Made by a program: the position numbers and the translations under genes
Assembly (NCBI GenBank): GCA_902790015.1
Contig: CADAQF010000023.1
Span: 1 to 36,597 of the forward strand
Length of the DNA: 36,597 nt
From: an uncultured Eubacteriales bacterium
GTDB lineage: Bacteria > Bacillota > Clostridia > Christensenellales > Aristaeellaceae
Direction of reading: 5' to 3'
Notes under the pieces: generated by a model
What the model was told of the DNA's origin: nothing
Seen by the model: the letters and a program-made list of their open reading frames with translations, nothing else
Database searches by the model: none
Part shown: piece after piece, positions 18,320-26,168 of the stretch
How the letters are laid out: each line of letters opens with the position of its first letter
Numbering within the stretch: position 1 is the stretch's first letter

Positions 18320-19132
18320 ATGGCAAAAAAGCTGATCCGCTTTGGCAACGGCCTGATCACCTTCGTGGAGATCGCGGCCATTTTGGCGGCGATGCTTTAT
18401 TCAGGGTACGCTTTGTGGGACAACCATCAGGTCTACACCGAGGTGGAAAACGCCACCCGGGGCCTGCGCGAGATCAAAAACCTTTCGGGCGACGAGCCCA
18501 TTTCCATGTTTGCCCAGCTGCGCTTCATCAACCGGGACGTCACCTCCTGGATCACGATGGACAACACCGCCATCGACTATCCCGTTTTGAAGGGCACCAG
18601 CAACTTTACCTACATCAACAAGAACGTGTACGGGGATTTTGCCCTGGCCGGCAGCATTTTTATGGACTTCCGCAACAGCGCGGACTTTTCCGACCTGTAC
18701 ACCCTGCTGCTGGGCCACGACATGACCGGCCACCGCATGTTCAGCGACGTAAACCTGTATAAGGACCCTGACTTTTTCCGGACCAACCAGACCGGCACCC
18801 TGACCCTGCCCGACGGGGAACACCCGCTGCTGACGATATCCTGCATGGTCACCAGCGCCGGCAACAGCCTGATCTTTAACCCCCAGAACTGGAGATCAGC
18901 GACCCCGGAAAGGATCCTGCGATACGTGCAGGAGGACATGATGCACGTAAATCCCAAGGGCCTGGAGACCCTCAAAGCCATGCTGGCCGCCGGGATGGAC
19001 GTGCATATCGTGGCCCTGAGCACCTGCTCCGGGGAATTCAGTGAAGCAAGGACCGTTCTGCTCACGCTGATGGATCCCGTATCCATCCCGGCCGTTATCA
19101 TCAACGGCCACGCGGGCGAATGTTTTGAATAG
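18320..19132 (+). CDS. Class B sortase (pilus sortase)
   Basis: This 270-residue membrane-anchored transpeptidase has one N-terminal helix (about 14-33). The catalytic residues are His133 (LLGHDM), Cys236 (LSTCSGEF) and Arg244 (SEARTVLL), in the layout of class B sortases. It is the only sortase in the operon, so it should handle both [VI]DTG substrates and polymerise the pilin, as the class B-type SrtC2 does in FCT pilus islands. The protein continues past the catalytic Arg for about 25 residues and ends VIINGHAGECFE, an ending shared with the next gene product. AAGGAG precedes the ATG. The gene lies behind the attenuator-like hairpin, consistent with lower expression than pilin. Confidence 0.92.
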   Translation: MAKKLIRFGNGLITFVEIAAILAAMLYSGYALWDNHQVYTEVENATRGLREIKNLSGDEPISMFAQLRFINRDVTSWITMDNTAIDYPVLKGTSNFTYINKNVYGDFALAGSIFMDFRNSADFSDLYTLLLGHDMTGHRMFSDVNLYKDPDFFRTNQTGTLTLPDGEHPLLTISCMVTSAGNSLIFNPQNWRSATPERILRYVQEDMMHVNPKGLETLKAMLAAGMDVHIVALSTCSGEFSEARTVLLTLMDPVSIPAVIINGHAGECFE

Positions 19133-19137
19133 TCTGA

Positions 19138-19156
19138 GTTCAGCCGGGGGCTGAAC
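19138..19156 (+). repeat. Small perfect hairpin between sortase and next gene
   Basis: GTTCAGCC and GGCTGAAC flank a GGG loop. There is no T-run, so it more likely stabilises or processes the operon mRNA than ends it. Confidence 0.5.
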
Positions 19157-19193
19157 CGTCAATCCCCTTCATGCCTGAAAGGAGATGCAGCAA

Positions 19194-19880
19194 ATGAAGC
19201 AAAAACGACTGGTGCTGACCCTGGCGGGAGCCGTGGCGGCGGTCGGCGTCGCCGCCGCTGCCGTGCTGTCCACCCGCCAGCCAGAGCCCATTTCGCCGGC
19301 CCTTACCGCCGCGCCGCCCGCCATCGTGCAGAGCAATGACGCGCCGGAAACCACGCAGAAGGAAGACGTCAGCGTGGAAGCCCAGATCAAGGTGGAGCTG
19401 CAGGTGACCGGCGGGGGCATCAAGGACGACAAATACGTCATGCGCCTCAGCAGCCTGGACGGCGCGCCGCTACCTGCAGGGCCCGGCCTTAACGGGGATT
19501 ATTACGATATCACCATGACCGGGCCCGGCATCGCAGGCTTCCCGGAGATCACGTTCACGAAAGCGGGCAACTATTATTACCGGGTGACCCATGTGTCGGG
19601 CATGCGGAGCAGCGCCACGTATGACAGCACCGTGTACGACGTGCACGTGACGGTGGTCAAAAAGGACGGGGAGCTGATGTACGAGGTCGCCATCCGCAAG
19701 CACGGCCAGGAGCAGCCCAAGTACGACGAATGCCTGTTCATCGATCACTTCCCGGGCAGCGGCGGCAGCGTGACCGCGACGCCGTACCGTCAGCCCACGC
19801 CGACACCCAGGCCCACCGAGGCCCCGGCGGAAGGCATCCGCGTGATCATCAACCAGCTCGACGGCGAGTGCTTCGAGTAA
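19194..19880 (+). CDS. Membrane-anchored protein with FctA-like pilin domain and GECFE tail
   Basis: The product has 228 residues. ATG 19194 is chosen because AAAGGAG lies 9 bases upstream; an in-frame ATG at 19185 overlaps that site. An N-terminal hydrophobic segment (about 6-24) may be a signal anchor or signal peptide. A spacer leads to one beta domain (about 55-180) with the marks of FctA-type pilin domains: FPEITFTKAGNYYYRVTHV and ATYDSTVYDVHVTVVKKDGEL. A PTPTPRPTEAPAEG linker follows, then the end VIINQLDGECFE. There is no sorting signal, so it is not an ordinary sortase substrate. By position it corresponds to the small gene after the sortase in FCT islands (fctB), but the match is by context only. 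Its C-terminal tail matches that of the sortase encoded just upstream, suggesting a shared partner or location (inference). Confidence 0.78.
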   Translation: MKQKRLVLTLAGAVAAVGVAAAAVLSTRQPEPISPALTAAPPAIVQSNDAPETTQKEDVSVEAQIKVELQVTGGGIKDDKYVMRLSSLDGAPLPAGPGLNGDYYDITMTGPGIAGFPEITFTKAGNYYYRVTHVSGMRSSATYDSTVYDVHVTVVKKDGELMYEVAIRKHGQEQPKYDECLFIDHFPGSGGSVTATPYRQPTPTPRPTEAPAEGIRVIINQLDGECFE

Positions 19881-19901
19881 TAGCGGGGAGGAGGACTGCA
19901 A

Positions 19902-22031
19902 ATGCATAAAAGGATACTGACCCTGCTGCTGGCGCTCGCGCTGGCGCTGACAGCCCTGCCCGCCTGGGCCGTGGAGGACGAGGTGAAGGAATTCACCGTG
20001 GCCTCCACCACACAGCTCAAGGGGGACTTTATGGGCCCCTACTTCGGCAACAACGCCGCGGACGTGGACGTGCGCGTGATGCTGCACGCTTACGACTTGG
20101 TGCGCTGGGACGAAAACCAGGGCGTCTGGATCATCGACCCGACGGTGGTGCAGCTGGCCGATACCCACCTGGACGCCGAGGGAAACAAGGTGTACAGCCT
20201 GACGCTGTGGAACGACCTGTATTATTCGGACGGGTCGCCCATCACCGCGTGGGATTACGCGTTTTCCATGCTGCTCACGATGAGCAACGAGATAGCCGAG
20301 CTGGGCGGCAAGCCCAACAGCGCCCACCATATCCTGGGGGCAGACGCGTATCTGAACGGGGAGGTCCCCTATGTGGCCGGCATCGGCGTTACGGACGACT
20401 ACACGCTGAACGTGGTGCTGGACAAGGATTTCCTGCCCTACTATTACGAGGTGAACCTGCTCAAGTGCGAGCCGTTCCCCATACGCGAGATCGCGCCCGA
20501 GTGCCGGGTGTACAGCGACGGCGAGGACCGCAACTGGAACGCGCCCGTCACCGACCAGATCGGCAAGACCTGGTACGGCATGGGCGCCTACCTGGGCAAC
20601 CTGGACCTGACGGACGAGACCCCGCGCTTTACGGCGGACATGCTGCGTGAGACCCTGCTGGACGAGACGAACGGCTATAATACGTACCCGAAGGTGGTGT
20701 CCGGCCCGTACACGCTGGAAAGTTTCGACGGGCTGACCGCGCACTTTAAGCTGAACCCCTACTTCAAGGGCGTGCTGCCCAAGGAGCTGATCGACGGGGT
20801 GGAGCCCAACGGCTACTTCGTCATCATGGGCCGTACGCTGCTGGACACGCCCAACGACCTGCTGATCCATCCGTCCATTGAGCGGGTGGCCTTCACCCAG
20901 GCCGACAACGCGCTGATCATCAGCGAGATGCTGTCGGGTGAGGTGCAGCTGGCCAACCGGCTTCTGTACGCGCCGACGGTGGAAGAGGGCATGGAATTTG
21001 TGCGCGAAGGGGAGCTTCGCTACAAGGACTATCCCCGCATCGGCTTTTCCTTCGTGAACTTCAGCTATGAGCTGCCCACCGTCAGCGACCCGATGGTCCG
21101 CCAGGCCATCGCCTGGTGCATGGACCGCGACCATATCACCCAGGAATACTGCGGCCCGACCGGCTACCGGGTGGACGGCTTTTACGGCATCGAGCAGTGG
21201 GAATATCTGCTGGCCACCCACAAGATGGACGCCGCCATCAACTTCCAGGACGACCCGGTCCATCCCGTGGCGGATGACGCAGACTGGGCCAGCCTTACCA
21301 TGAACCTGACCGAATACCGGGTGGACATCGACCGCGCCAACGCCCTGCTGGACGAGGCGGGCTGGACGCTCAACCCGGTCGGCGAGCCGTTCAATCCGGA
21401 AACCGATTTTGTCCGCGCCAAAGAGGTGGACGGGGAGCTGGCGCTGCTGAGCATGACCATGCTGTACCCCGAAGGCAACATGGTTTCTGAGCTCATGGGC
21501 GAAAACTTCGTGGAAAACCTCAATTCCTGCGGCATCCAGCTGGAGCTGGTGCCGATGGACATGACCTCGCTGCTTCGGCAGTATTACCGCCAGGTGCCCC
21601 GCACGGCGGACATGATCTACCTGGCCAACCAGTTCCACCTCGGACTGGACCCGAGCTTCGTCGCCGCCGGCGACCTGAGCGTCGGTCACTGGTCCTGGAA
21701 CGGGGTGTACACGGACGACGAGACGCTGTATGAGCTGGCGCTGGATATGCGCCGGACCGACCCGACGGATACCTTTGCCTATGTGGAAAAATGGATCCGC
21801 TTCCAGGAGCGGTACAACGAGATACTGCCCTCCCTGCCGGTGTATTCCAACGTCTACTACGACTTCTTCACTCCCTCCCTTTCCGGCTATGTGATCACCG
21901 CGCACGACGAGTGGGCGGAGGCCCTGTTCGAAGCGACCTGGAACACCGAAACGCCGGAGACCACTCCGGAACCCACTTTGGAACCCACGCAGGGGACGGA
22001 GCTTACGCCCGAACCGACCGGAGAGGGGTGA
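19902..22031 (+). CDS. Family 5 extracellular solute-binding protein (oligopeptide-type)
   Basis: The product has 709 residues with a signal peptide (MHKRILTLLLALALALTALPAWA). There is no lipobox Cys, although Gram-positive binding proteins of this family are usually lipoproteins. The mature part follows the SBP_bac_5 pattern: YDLVRWDENQGVWIIDPTVV, a WNDLYYSDGSPITAWDYAFSM region and a second lobe with MVRQAIAWCMDRD. It is longer than usual and ends in a Pro/Thr/Glu tail (TPEPTLEPTQGTELTPEP). No ABC permease or ATPase gene is in the operon. A GGGGAGGAGG site lies 21 bases after the previous stop, so it is co-translated with pilus genes. It may be a soluble or wall-associated peptide sensor, or may feed a distant transporter. 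The stop codon TGA lies inside the conserved 69-base repeat. Confidence 0.88.
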   Translation: MHKRILTLLLALALALTALPAWAVEDEVKEFTVASTTQLKGDFMGPYFGNNAADVDVRVMLHAYDLVRWDENQGVWIIDPTVVQLADTHLDAEGNKVYSLTLWNDLYYSDGSPITAWDYAFSMLLTMSNEIAELGGKPNSAHHILGADAYLNGEVPYVAGIGVTDDYTLNVVLDKDFLPYYYEVNLLKCEPFPIREIAPECRVYSDGEDRNWNAPVTDQIGKTWYGMGAYLGNLDLTDETPRFTADMLRETLLDETNGYNTYPKVVSGPYTLESFDGLTAHFKLNPYFKGVLPKELIDGVEPNGYFVIMGRTLLDTPNDLLIHPSIERVAFTQADNALIISEMLSGEVQLANRLLYAPTVEEGMEFVREGELRYKDYPRIGFSFVNFSYELPTVSDPMVRQAIAWCMDRDHITQEYCGPTGYRVDGFYGIEQWEYLLATHKMDAAINFQDDPVHPVADDADWASLTMNLTEYRVDIDRANALLDEAGWTLNPVGEPFNPETDFVRAKEVDGELALLSMTMLYPEGNMVSELMGENFVENLNSCGIQLELVPMDMTSLLRQYYRQVPRTADMIYLANQFHLGLDPSFVAAGDLSVGHWSWNGVYTDDETLYELALDMRRTDPTDTFAYVEKWIRFQERYNEILPSLPVYSNVYYDFFTPSLSGYVITAHDEWAEALFEATWNTETPETTPEPTLEPTQGTELTPEPTGEG

Positions 22032-22093
22032 GGCGCGCCCGGAAAAAGGTCCGGTGGACCTTTTTCAGCGCCGAACGGGCCGGCAGGCCCTGG
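22025..22093 (+). repeat. Structured 69-nt repeat, copy A, doubling as the pilus operon terminator
   Basis: It begins GGGGTGAGG and ends GGCAGGCCCTGG, and an inverted copy lies at 36402-36470. It can fold as an outer helix GGCGC/GCGCC (22032-22036 with 22068-22072), an inner hairpin AAAAAGGTCC/GGACCTTTTT (22043-22052 with 22056-22065) and a hairpin GGGCC-GGCA-GGCCC (22077-22090). GCCCG at 22037-22041 could instead pair with CGGGC at 22076-22080. The inner hairpin ends in five T and should terminate transcription. Confidence 0.8.
22043..22065 (+). terminator. Intrinsic terminator of the surface operon (inside repeat A)
   Basis: AAAAAGGTCC and GGACCTTTTT form a perfect 10-bp stem with a 3-base loop. 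It starts 12 bases after the last stop codon. Confidence 0.8.
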
Positions 22094-22214
22094 GTTAGCC
22101 GGGTGAGCACCAGCCTAAATTGCATGTGAGGGAGAAGCAGGGAAAACGAAGACCACCTCATCAGTCAGGGGCGCAATAATTCATTTTTCATCAATCAGCG
22201 TTTCCATGAACACG

Positions 22215-22256
22215 GCACCGGCCCGCGCCTGAAAACAGGCGCGGGCCGGTGCTTTT
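22215..22256 (+). terminator. Strong 17-bp terminator hairpin
   Basis: The arms 22215-22231 and 22236-22252 (core CCGGCCCGCGCC) pair perfectly around an AAAA loop and are followed by TTTT. It is a backup terminator for the surface operon. Confidence 0.8.
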
Positions 22257-22281
22257 GGCGCGTGAAAAGTCCGCCTTCATG

Positions 22282-22311
22282 AAAAAACCCGCCTCCATGA
22301 AGAAGACGGGT
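22282..22311 (-). terminator. Terminator of the tct-rraA operon
   Basis: On the minus strand ACCCGTCTTC pairs with GGAGGCGGGT (10 bp including G-T pairs) around TTCAT, followed by six T in all. It begins about 24 bases after the rraA stop codon. Confidence 0.75.
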
Positions 22312-22334
22312 CAGGGGGTGCGGAGGGGGAGGGG

Positions 22335-23045
22335 TCACAGCACGCCGAAGCGGGCGAAGGCCTCGGTGACGAGCATGCCCTGCTCGATGGCCCGGCGCAT
22401 GGTCTTTTCGGCGGCGGCCTTCTCGAGGGCCCTTTCGACGACCTCTTCGGCGCAGGAGCGGGGGATGACCAGGACGCCGTCGATATCGCCGAAGATCAGG
22501 TCGCCGTTTTTCAGCGTGACCTGGCCGATCTCGATGGGGCAGCGCCAGTCGAACACGTAGGTGCGCAGGGAGGAATCCTGCGCCCAGGTGCCGGTGCAGA
22601 ACACGGGAAAGTTCTGCTCAAGCACCTTGGGGGTATCGCGCACATAGCCGTCCAGCACGGCGCCGACGGCGCCGCGGGCCTTGGCGGAGGCGGTGAGCAG
22701 TTCGCCCCACAGGGCGCTGTGCCGCGCGCCGGTGGCGACGTAGATCTCGTTGGGCTTCAGGTCGTCCAGCGCCTCGGTCATATAGCCGAAGGGTTTTTTG
22801 GGCGCGTCAAATACGTCGTTTTCCAGCACGGTCATCGCAAAACCGGCGACCTTCATGCGCAGGTTTTTTTCTTCGTCCCGGGGAACGTAATCCTGGTAGG
22901 GCACCTGGCTGATCAGGGGACGGATCGGGGCGGGCAGGAACTGGTGCTTGTACCCCATCTGGTCCAGGATATCGCCCACGACGGGGGTGTACAGGTTTTC
23001 CCGGATCAGCTCCAGCATCTCGGTATCATTTTTCCATCTGGCCAT
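22335..23045 (-). CDS. RraA-family protein (HMG/CHA aldolase-like)
   Basis: The product has 236 residues of the RraA-like family, which includes regulators of RNase E and class II 4-hydroxy-4-methyl-2-oxoglutarate / 4-carboxy-4-hydroxy-2-oxoadipate aldolases. The substrate-binding signature is present: GELLTASAKARGAVGAVLDGYVRD, with Gly, Asp and the Arg-Asp pair, then GDLIFGDIDGVLVIP. ATG 23045 is chosen because AAAGGG has normal spacing to it; an ATG four codons earlier (23057) abuts that site. The start overlaps the end of tctA, so the two are translationally coupled. Being last in an operon for a carboxylate importer favours an enzyme acting on an imported acid rather than RNase E control. 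Confidence 0.85.
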   Translation of the reverse strand: MARWKNDTEMLELIRENLYTPVVGDILDQMGYKHQFLPAPIRPLISQVPYQDYVPRDEEKNLRMKVAGFAMTVLENDVFDAPKKPFGYMTEALDDLKPNEIYVATGARHSALWGELLTASAKARGAVGAVLDGYVRDTPKVLEQNFPVFCTGTWAQDSSLRTYVFDWRCPIEIGQVTLKNGDLIFGDIDGVLVIPRSCAEEVVERALEKAAAEKTMRRAIEQGMLVTEAFARFGVL

Positions 23046-24579
23046 GGCTGGTATCATCCCTTTCGTTTTTGGCGTTTTGCTGCTCTGCCGCCAGGCGGGC
23101 GGAGCGCTCGCGGGCGCGTTTGGTCGTGCGGATGACGGAGATCATGGATATCACGGACAGGAGCAGGAACGCGATCGTGATCGGGCGCGTCCACAGGAAG
23201 CGGAAGCTGCCCTCATACATGATAACGGAGCGGCGCAGGTTGGTTTCCGCCATGGGCCCCAGGATGATGGCGAGAACGGCAGGGGAGGAGGGGATGTTCG
23301 CTTTTTTCATGAAGTAGCCGATCACGCCGAAGATCAGAGCGACCCACATATCCATGACGTTGTTGTTTATGGCGAAGGAGCCTACCATGGAAAGCGCCAG
23401 GATGATGGGAAGGATGATCTGCTTGGGTATTTCCACGATCTTGCTGAAAAGGCGGATGCCGCTCAGGCCCATGATCAGCATGGCGATATTGCCCAGGAAC
23501 ATCGTGCAGAACAGGCCGTACACCACGGGGCCGTTGTTCTGGAAGATCAGCGGACCGGGCTGAATGCCCTGAATGGTCAGCGCGCCCAGCAGGATGGCGG
23601 TGACGGCGTCGCCGGGCACACCCAGGGAGAGCATGGGCACCATAGCGCCGCCGGTGACGCCGTTGTTGCCCGCCTCGGGCGCGGCGATGCCCTCCAGGCA
23701 GCCGGTGCCGAACTGCTCCGGATGCTTGGACGAACGGCGCGCCTCATTGTAGGAGACGAAGGAAGCGATATCCGCGCCGGCGCCGGGAATGCAGCCTATG
23801 AAGGTGCCCAGCAGGCTGGACTTAAGAATCGTGGGCAGGATCTGCCGGAGCTCTTTGCGGTTGATGATCTTGTGATCGGTTATTTTGGCCGCTTTCTTTT
23901 GGGCGCGCATGATGGATTCCATCTGCGACAGCACCTCGGAGACGGCGAACAGACCGATCAGGACGGGGATCACGTTGAGGCCGGACATCAGCTTGACGAT
24001 GCCGAAGGTGAAGCGGGGGGTGGAGGTGATCGGGTCCATGCCGACCATGGCGACGATCAGGCCAAGGCAGCCGGCCAGCAGGCCCTTGACGGGATTGCCG
24101 CCGGAGATGCTGGCGATGATGGTGAGGCCGAAAACGGCCAGACCAAAGAATTCAGGCGTGGAAAAGCGCAGGGCGGCGCTGGCAAGCAGGGGAGAGAGGG
24201 TGACCAGCATGATGGTGCTGACGATGCCGCCGCCGAAAGAAGCGATAACGGAAATGCTTAAGGCCTTGGCCGCCTGTCCCTTCTGCAGCAGGGCGTTGCC
24301 GTCCAGCACGGTGGCGGCCGCAGCCGGAGTGCCGGGGGTACGCAGCAGGATGGCGGAGATGGAACCGCCGTAGATGGCCCCGATATACACGCCGACCAGC
24401 AGCACCAGGGCGGCGGTGGCGTCCATTCCGAAGGTCAGGGGAAGCAGGACGGCCACGCCCATCGTGGCGGTCAGCCCGGGCAGGGAGCCGATGGCGATGC
24501 CGGCGGCCACGCCAACGAAGGTAAGCAGGATCATGGCCGGCTGGAAAGCGTTCTGCAATCCCAACAGGAAATTACTCAT
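23026..24579 (-). CDS. tctA: Tripartite tricarboxylate transporter large permease TctA
   Basis: The product has 517 residues and about 11-12 membrane helices. It belongs to the TctA family, the large membrane subunit of secondary importers that use a periplasmic-type binding protein. Family marks are the Gly-rich start GSLPGLTATMGVAVLLPLTFGMD, the GAIYGGSISAILLRTPGTP segment, and the second-half match IPGAGADIASFVSYNEARR with GVPGDAVTAILLGAL. The charged C-terminal tail extends into the rraA start. GAGAGGAG precedes the ATG. It lies 18 bases after tctB. Substrates of the family include citrate and other carboxylates; this one cannot be specified. Confidence 0.95.
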   Translation of the reverse strand: MSNFLLGLQNAFQPAMILLTFVGVAAGIAIGSLPGLTATMGVAVLLPLTFGMDATAALVLLVGVYIGAIYGGSISAILLRTPGTPAAAATVLDGNALLQKGQAAKALSISVIASFGGGIVSTIMLVTLSPLLASAALRFSTPEFFGLAVFGLTIIASISGGNPVKGLLAGCLGLIVAMVGMDPITSTPRFTFGIVKLMSGLNVIPVLIGLFAVSEVLSQMESIMRAQKKAAKITDHKIINRKELRQILPTILKSSLLGTFIGCIPGAGADIASFVSYNEARRSSKHPEQFGTGCLEGIAAPEAGNNGVTGGAMVPMLSLGVPGDAVTAILLGALTIQGIQPGPLIFQNNGPVVYGLFCTMFLGNIAMLIMGLSGIRLFSKIVEIPKQIILPIILALSMVGSFAINNNVMDMWVALIFGVIGYFMKKANIPSSPAVLAIILGPMAETNLRRSVIMYEGSFRFLWTRPITIAFLLLSVISMISVIRTTKRARERSARLAAEQQNAKNERDDTSHGQMEK

Positions 24580-24597
24580 GTCACTTACACTCCTCTC

Positions 24598-25083
24598 TTA
24601 CAGGGGCAGTATGCCGCGGGGCAGGATGACCAGGAACACGCGGGTGAACAGCATGTATACTCCCAGCGACGCCACCAGGGGAGTGACGGCGTAATAGTAC
24701 CATTTTTTGCAGCGGAACAGCGCCAGATAGAACACGCACAGCAAAAAAGTATCGATGACATAGCCCAGAGGCTCGATCAGTACGAGGTACAGCACGAGGA
24801 GCGCGAGACCGGCGGCGGGCATCAGCATTTCTTTTTTCGTAGGCTTGTCCTCATCGCTTTCTTCGATGACGGGGCTGCCGGGCTTGGCGTGGAGGGTCTG
24901 GATCACCAGCAGGACAGCCAGCCCTCCCATGAGGACCGATACGAGCTTGGGAAAGAAGTCATTGGCCAGCTGGTTGGCGGAAAAGCGGGCCGACAGCTTG
25001 GGCACGTAGGAGCCTGAGGTGACCCAGACGAATACCGCGAGCGCCAGGAACAGCCCGGCGGCGATCAGATTCTTTTTTTTCAT
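24598..25083 (-). CDS. tctB: Tripartite tricarboxylate transporter small subunit TctB
   Basis: The product has 161 residues and four predicted membrane helices, the usual form of TctB: helix 1 near the N-terminus (LIAAGLFLALAVFVW), helix 2 (LVSVLMGGLAVLLVIQTL), a charged cytoplasmic loop (EESDEDKPTKKE), then two helices. TctB partners the large permease. Identification rests on topology, size and position between tctC and tctA, because TctB sequences vary greatly. Confidence 0.9.
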   Translation of the reverse strand: MKKKNLIAAGLFLALAVFVWVTSGSYVPKLSARFSANQLANDFFPKLVSVLMGGLAVLLVIQTLHAKPGSPVIEESDEDKPTKKEMLMPAAGLALLVLYLVLIEPLGYVIDTFLLCVFYLALFRCKKWYYYAVTPLVASLGVYMLFTRVFLVILPRGILPL

Positions 25084-25108
25084 ACAAAGACCTCACATGA
25101 CGGAAGAA

Positions 25109-25155
25109 GGGGCAGCTTTTCAGCTGCCGCTTAAACGGCATCAAAAGGCTGCCCC
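25109..25155 (-). terminator. Inverted repeat between tctC and tctB, possible attenuator
   Basis: GGGGCAGC (25109-25116) pairs with GCTGCCCC (25148-25155), enclosing a smaller TGCCG/CGGCA hairpin. A short T-rich stretch follows on the minus strand. It could reduce transcription into tctBA so that the binding protein is made in excess. Confidence 0.5.
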
Positions 25156-25177
25156 AATCATAAATTTCAGGAGGGTT

Positions 25178-26122
25178 TTATTCCAGGGCGCTGAAGATGG
25201 CGGAGGCCACTTCGGTGTCGTTGGCGATGTAGGCGGCGAAATCTTCGGCGTTCAGGTAGTAGATGTTCAGGAAGGCGTTGTTCATGAATTCAACGAATTC
25301 AGGATCTTCCACGGCCTTGGCGAAAGCGTCGCGCAGCTTTTCCACCACATCGGCCGGGGTGCCCTTGGGGACGGCCAGGCCGCGCCAGGTGCCGGTGACG
25401 ATGTCGATGCCCAGTTCCTTGAAGGTGGGAACGTCAGGCAGGGAGGGCAGGCGCTCTTCGCTCATGACCGCCAGGGCGCGCATCTGACCGCCCTGCACCT
25501 GGGAGATCGCTTCGCCGGGGCTGGTGATGGTGAAATCCGCATGGCCGCCCAGCACTTCGGGAATAGCCTCGGCAGCGCCGTTGAAGGGGATGTGGTTGAA
25601 GATGATATCCTGATCCAGCTCGATGGTGTAGGCGTACATATTGGGGGTGGCGGTGGAAGCAAACTTGAGAGAGCCGGGGGTCGCCTTGGCGGCGGCCAGC
25701 AGGTCCTCCAGGGACTTGAGGGGAGAATCCGCAACCACGGTCACCATGCCGGGGTCCATGTTCACATTGCAGATGAGTTCAAAGTTGTCAGCGGTGACGC
25801 TGCACAGACCGTTCAGGGGCAGGGTCACCAGCTCACGGGTGATCATGGTCACATAGAAGCCGTCGGCGGGCTGATAGGCGCCTTCGGTCAGGCCAACCGC
25901 GCCGGAACCGCCGGTGGTGTTGACCACCACGATGGACTGGCCCAGGTATTTTTCGGCCACATTGGCCAGCGCGCGGGCAACAGCGTCCGTTCCGCCGCCG
26001 GCGGCGAAGGGCACGGTCATCTGCACGGTCTTTTCCGGATAATCCGCGTAGGCGACAGAAATTGCGACGGTCGACAGTACCAGGCACAGCAGCAGCGCGA
26101 GCGTCTTTTTCATGAGATTCAT
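25178..26122 (-). CDS. tctC: Tripartite tricarboxylate transporter binding protein TctC
   Basis: This 314-residue extracellular binding protein belongs to the TctC/Bug family. It has a signal peptide (KKTLALLLCLVLSTVAISVAYA) and the family opening YPEKTVQMTVPFAAGGGTDAVARALA. It continues with the ligand-loop region VVNTTGGSGAVGL and the second-lobe motif GTWRGLAVPKGTPADVVEKLRDAF. No clear lipobox is visible. The ATG at 26122 has AGAGGAGG 7 bases upstream. It is the first gene of a tctC-tctB-tctA-rraA operon, divergent from an AraC regulator that is the likely controller. Confidence 0.93.
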   Translation of the reverse strand: MNLMKKTLALLLCLVLSTVAISVAYADYPEKTVQMTVPFAAGGGTDAVARALANVAEKYLGQSIVVVNTTGGSGAVGLTEGAYQPADGFYVTMITRELVTLPLNGLCSVTADNFELICNVNMDPGMVTVVADSPLKSLEDLLAAAKATPGSLKFASTATPNMYAYTIELDQDIIFNHIPFNGAAEAIPEVLGGHADFTITSPGEAISQVQGGQMRALAVMSEERLPSLPDVPTFKELGIDIVTGTWRGLAVPKGTPADVVEKLRDAFAKAVEDPEFVEFMNNAFLNIYYLNAEDFAAYIANDTEVASAIFSALE

Positions 26123-26140
26123 GGCTAAGCCTCCTCTTAT

Positions 26141-26160
26141 CTGGTGAAAAAATCACCAAG
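26141..26160. promoter_or_regulatory. Inverted repeat in the tctC leader, possible operator
   Basis: TGGTGA and TCACCA flank five A between the tctC promoter and ribosome site. It could be a small RNA hairpin or a protein site; the sequence does not decide. Confidence 0.35.
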
Positions 26161-26168
26161 TTGTCTAT

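Larger units (their letters stand above)
22032..22334. other. Convergent intergenic region with terminators, no gene
   Basis: This stretch separates the plus-strand surface operon from the minus-strand tct operon. It holds repeat A, a second strong plus-strand terminator and a minus-strand terminator. I see no coding region between 22094 and 22214. Confidence 0.7.

Noticed and set aside
19470..21905. Antisense open frame of about 810 codons opposite the pilus accessory and binding-protein genes
   Set aside because: It spans two well-supported plus-strand genes and their junction and has the Val/His/Gln/Gly-rich composition typical of shadow frames.
22025..22093. Twister, hammerhead, fluoride or ZTP consensus in the 69-nt repeat
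   Set aside because: The conserved nucleotide blocks of these classes as I know them are absent or in the wrong order, despite a GCCCGG segment and possible pseudoknot.
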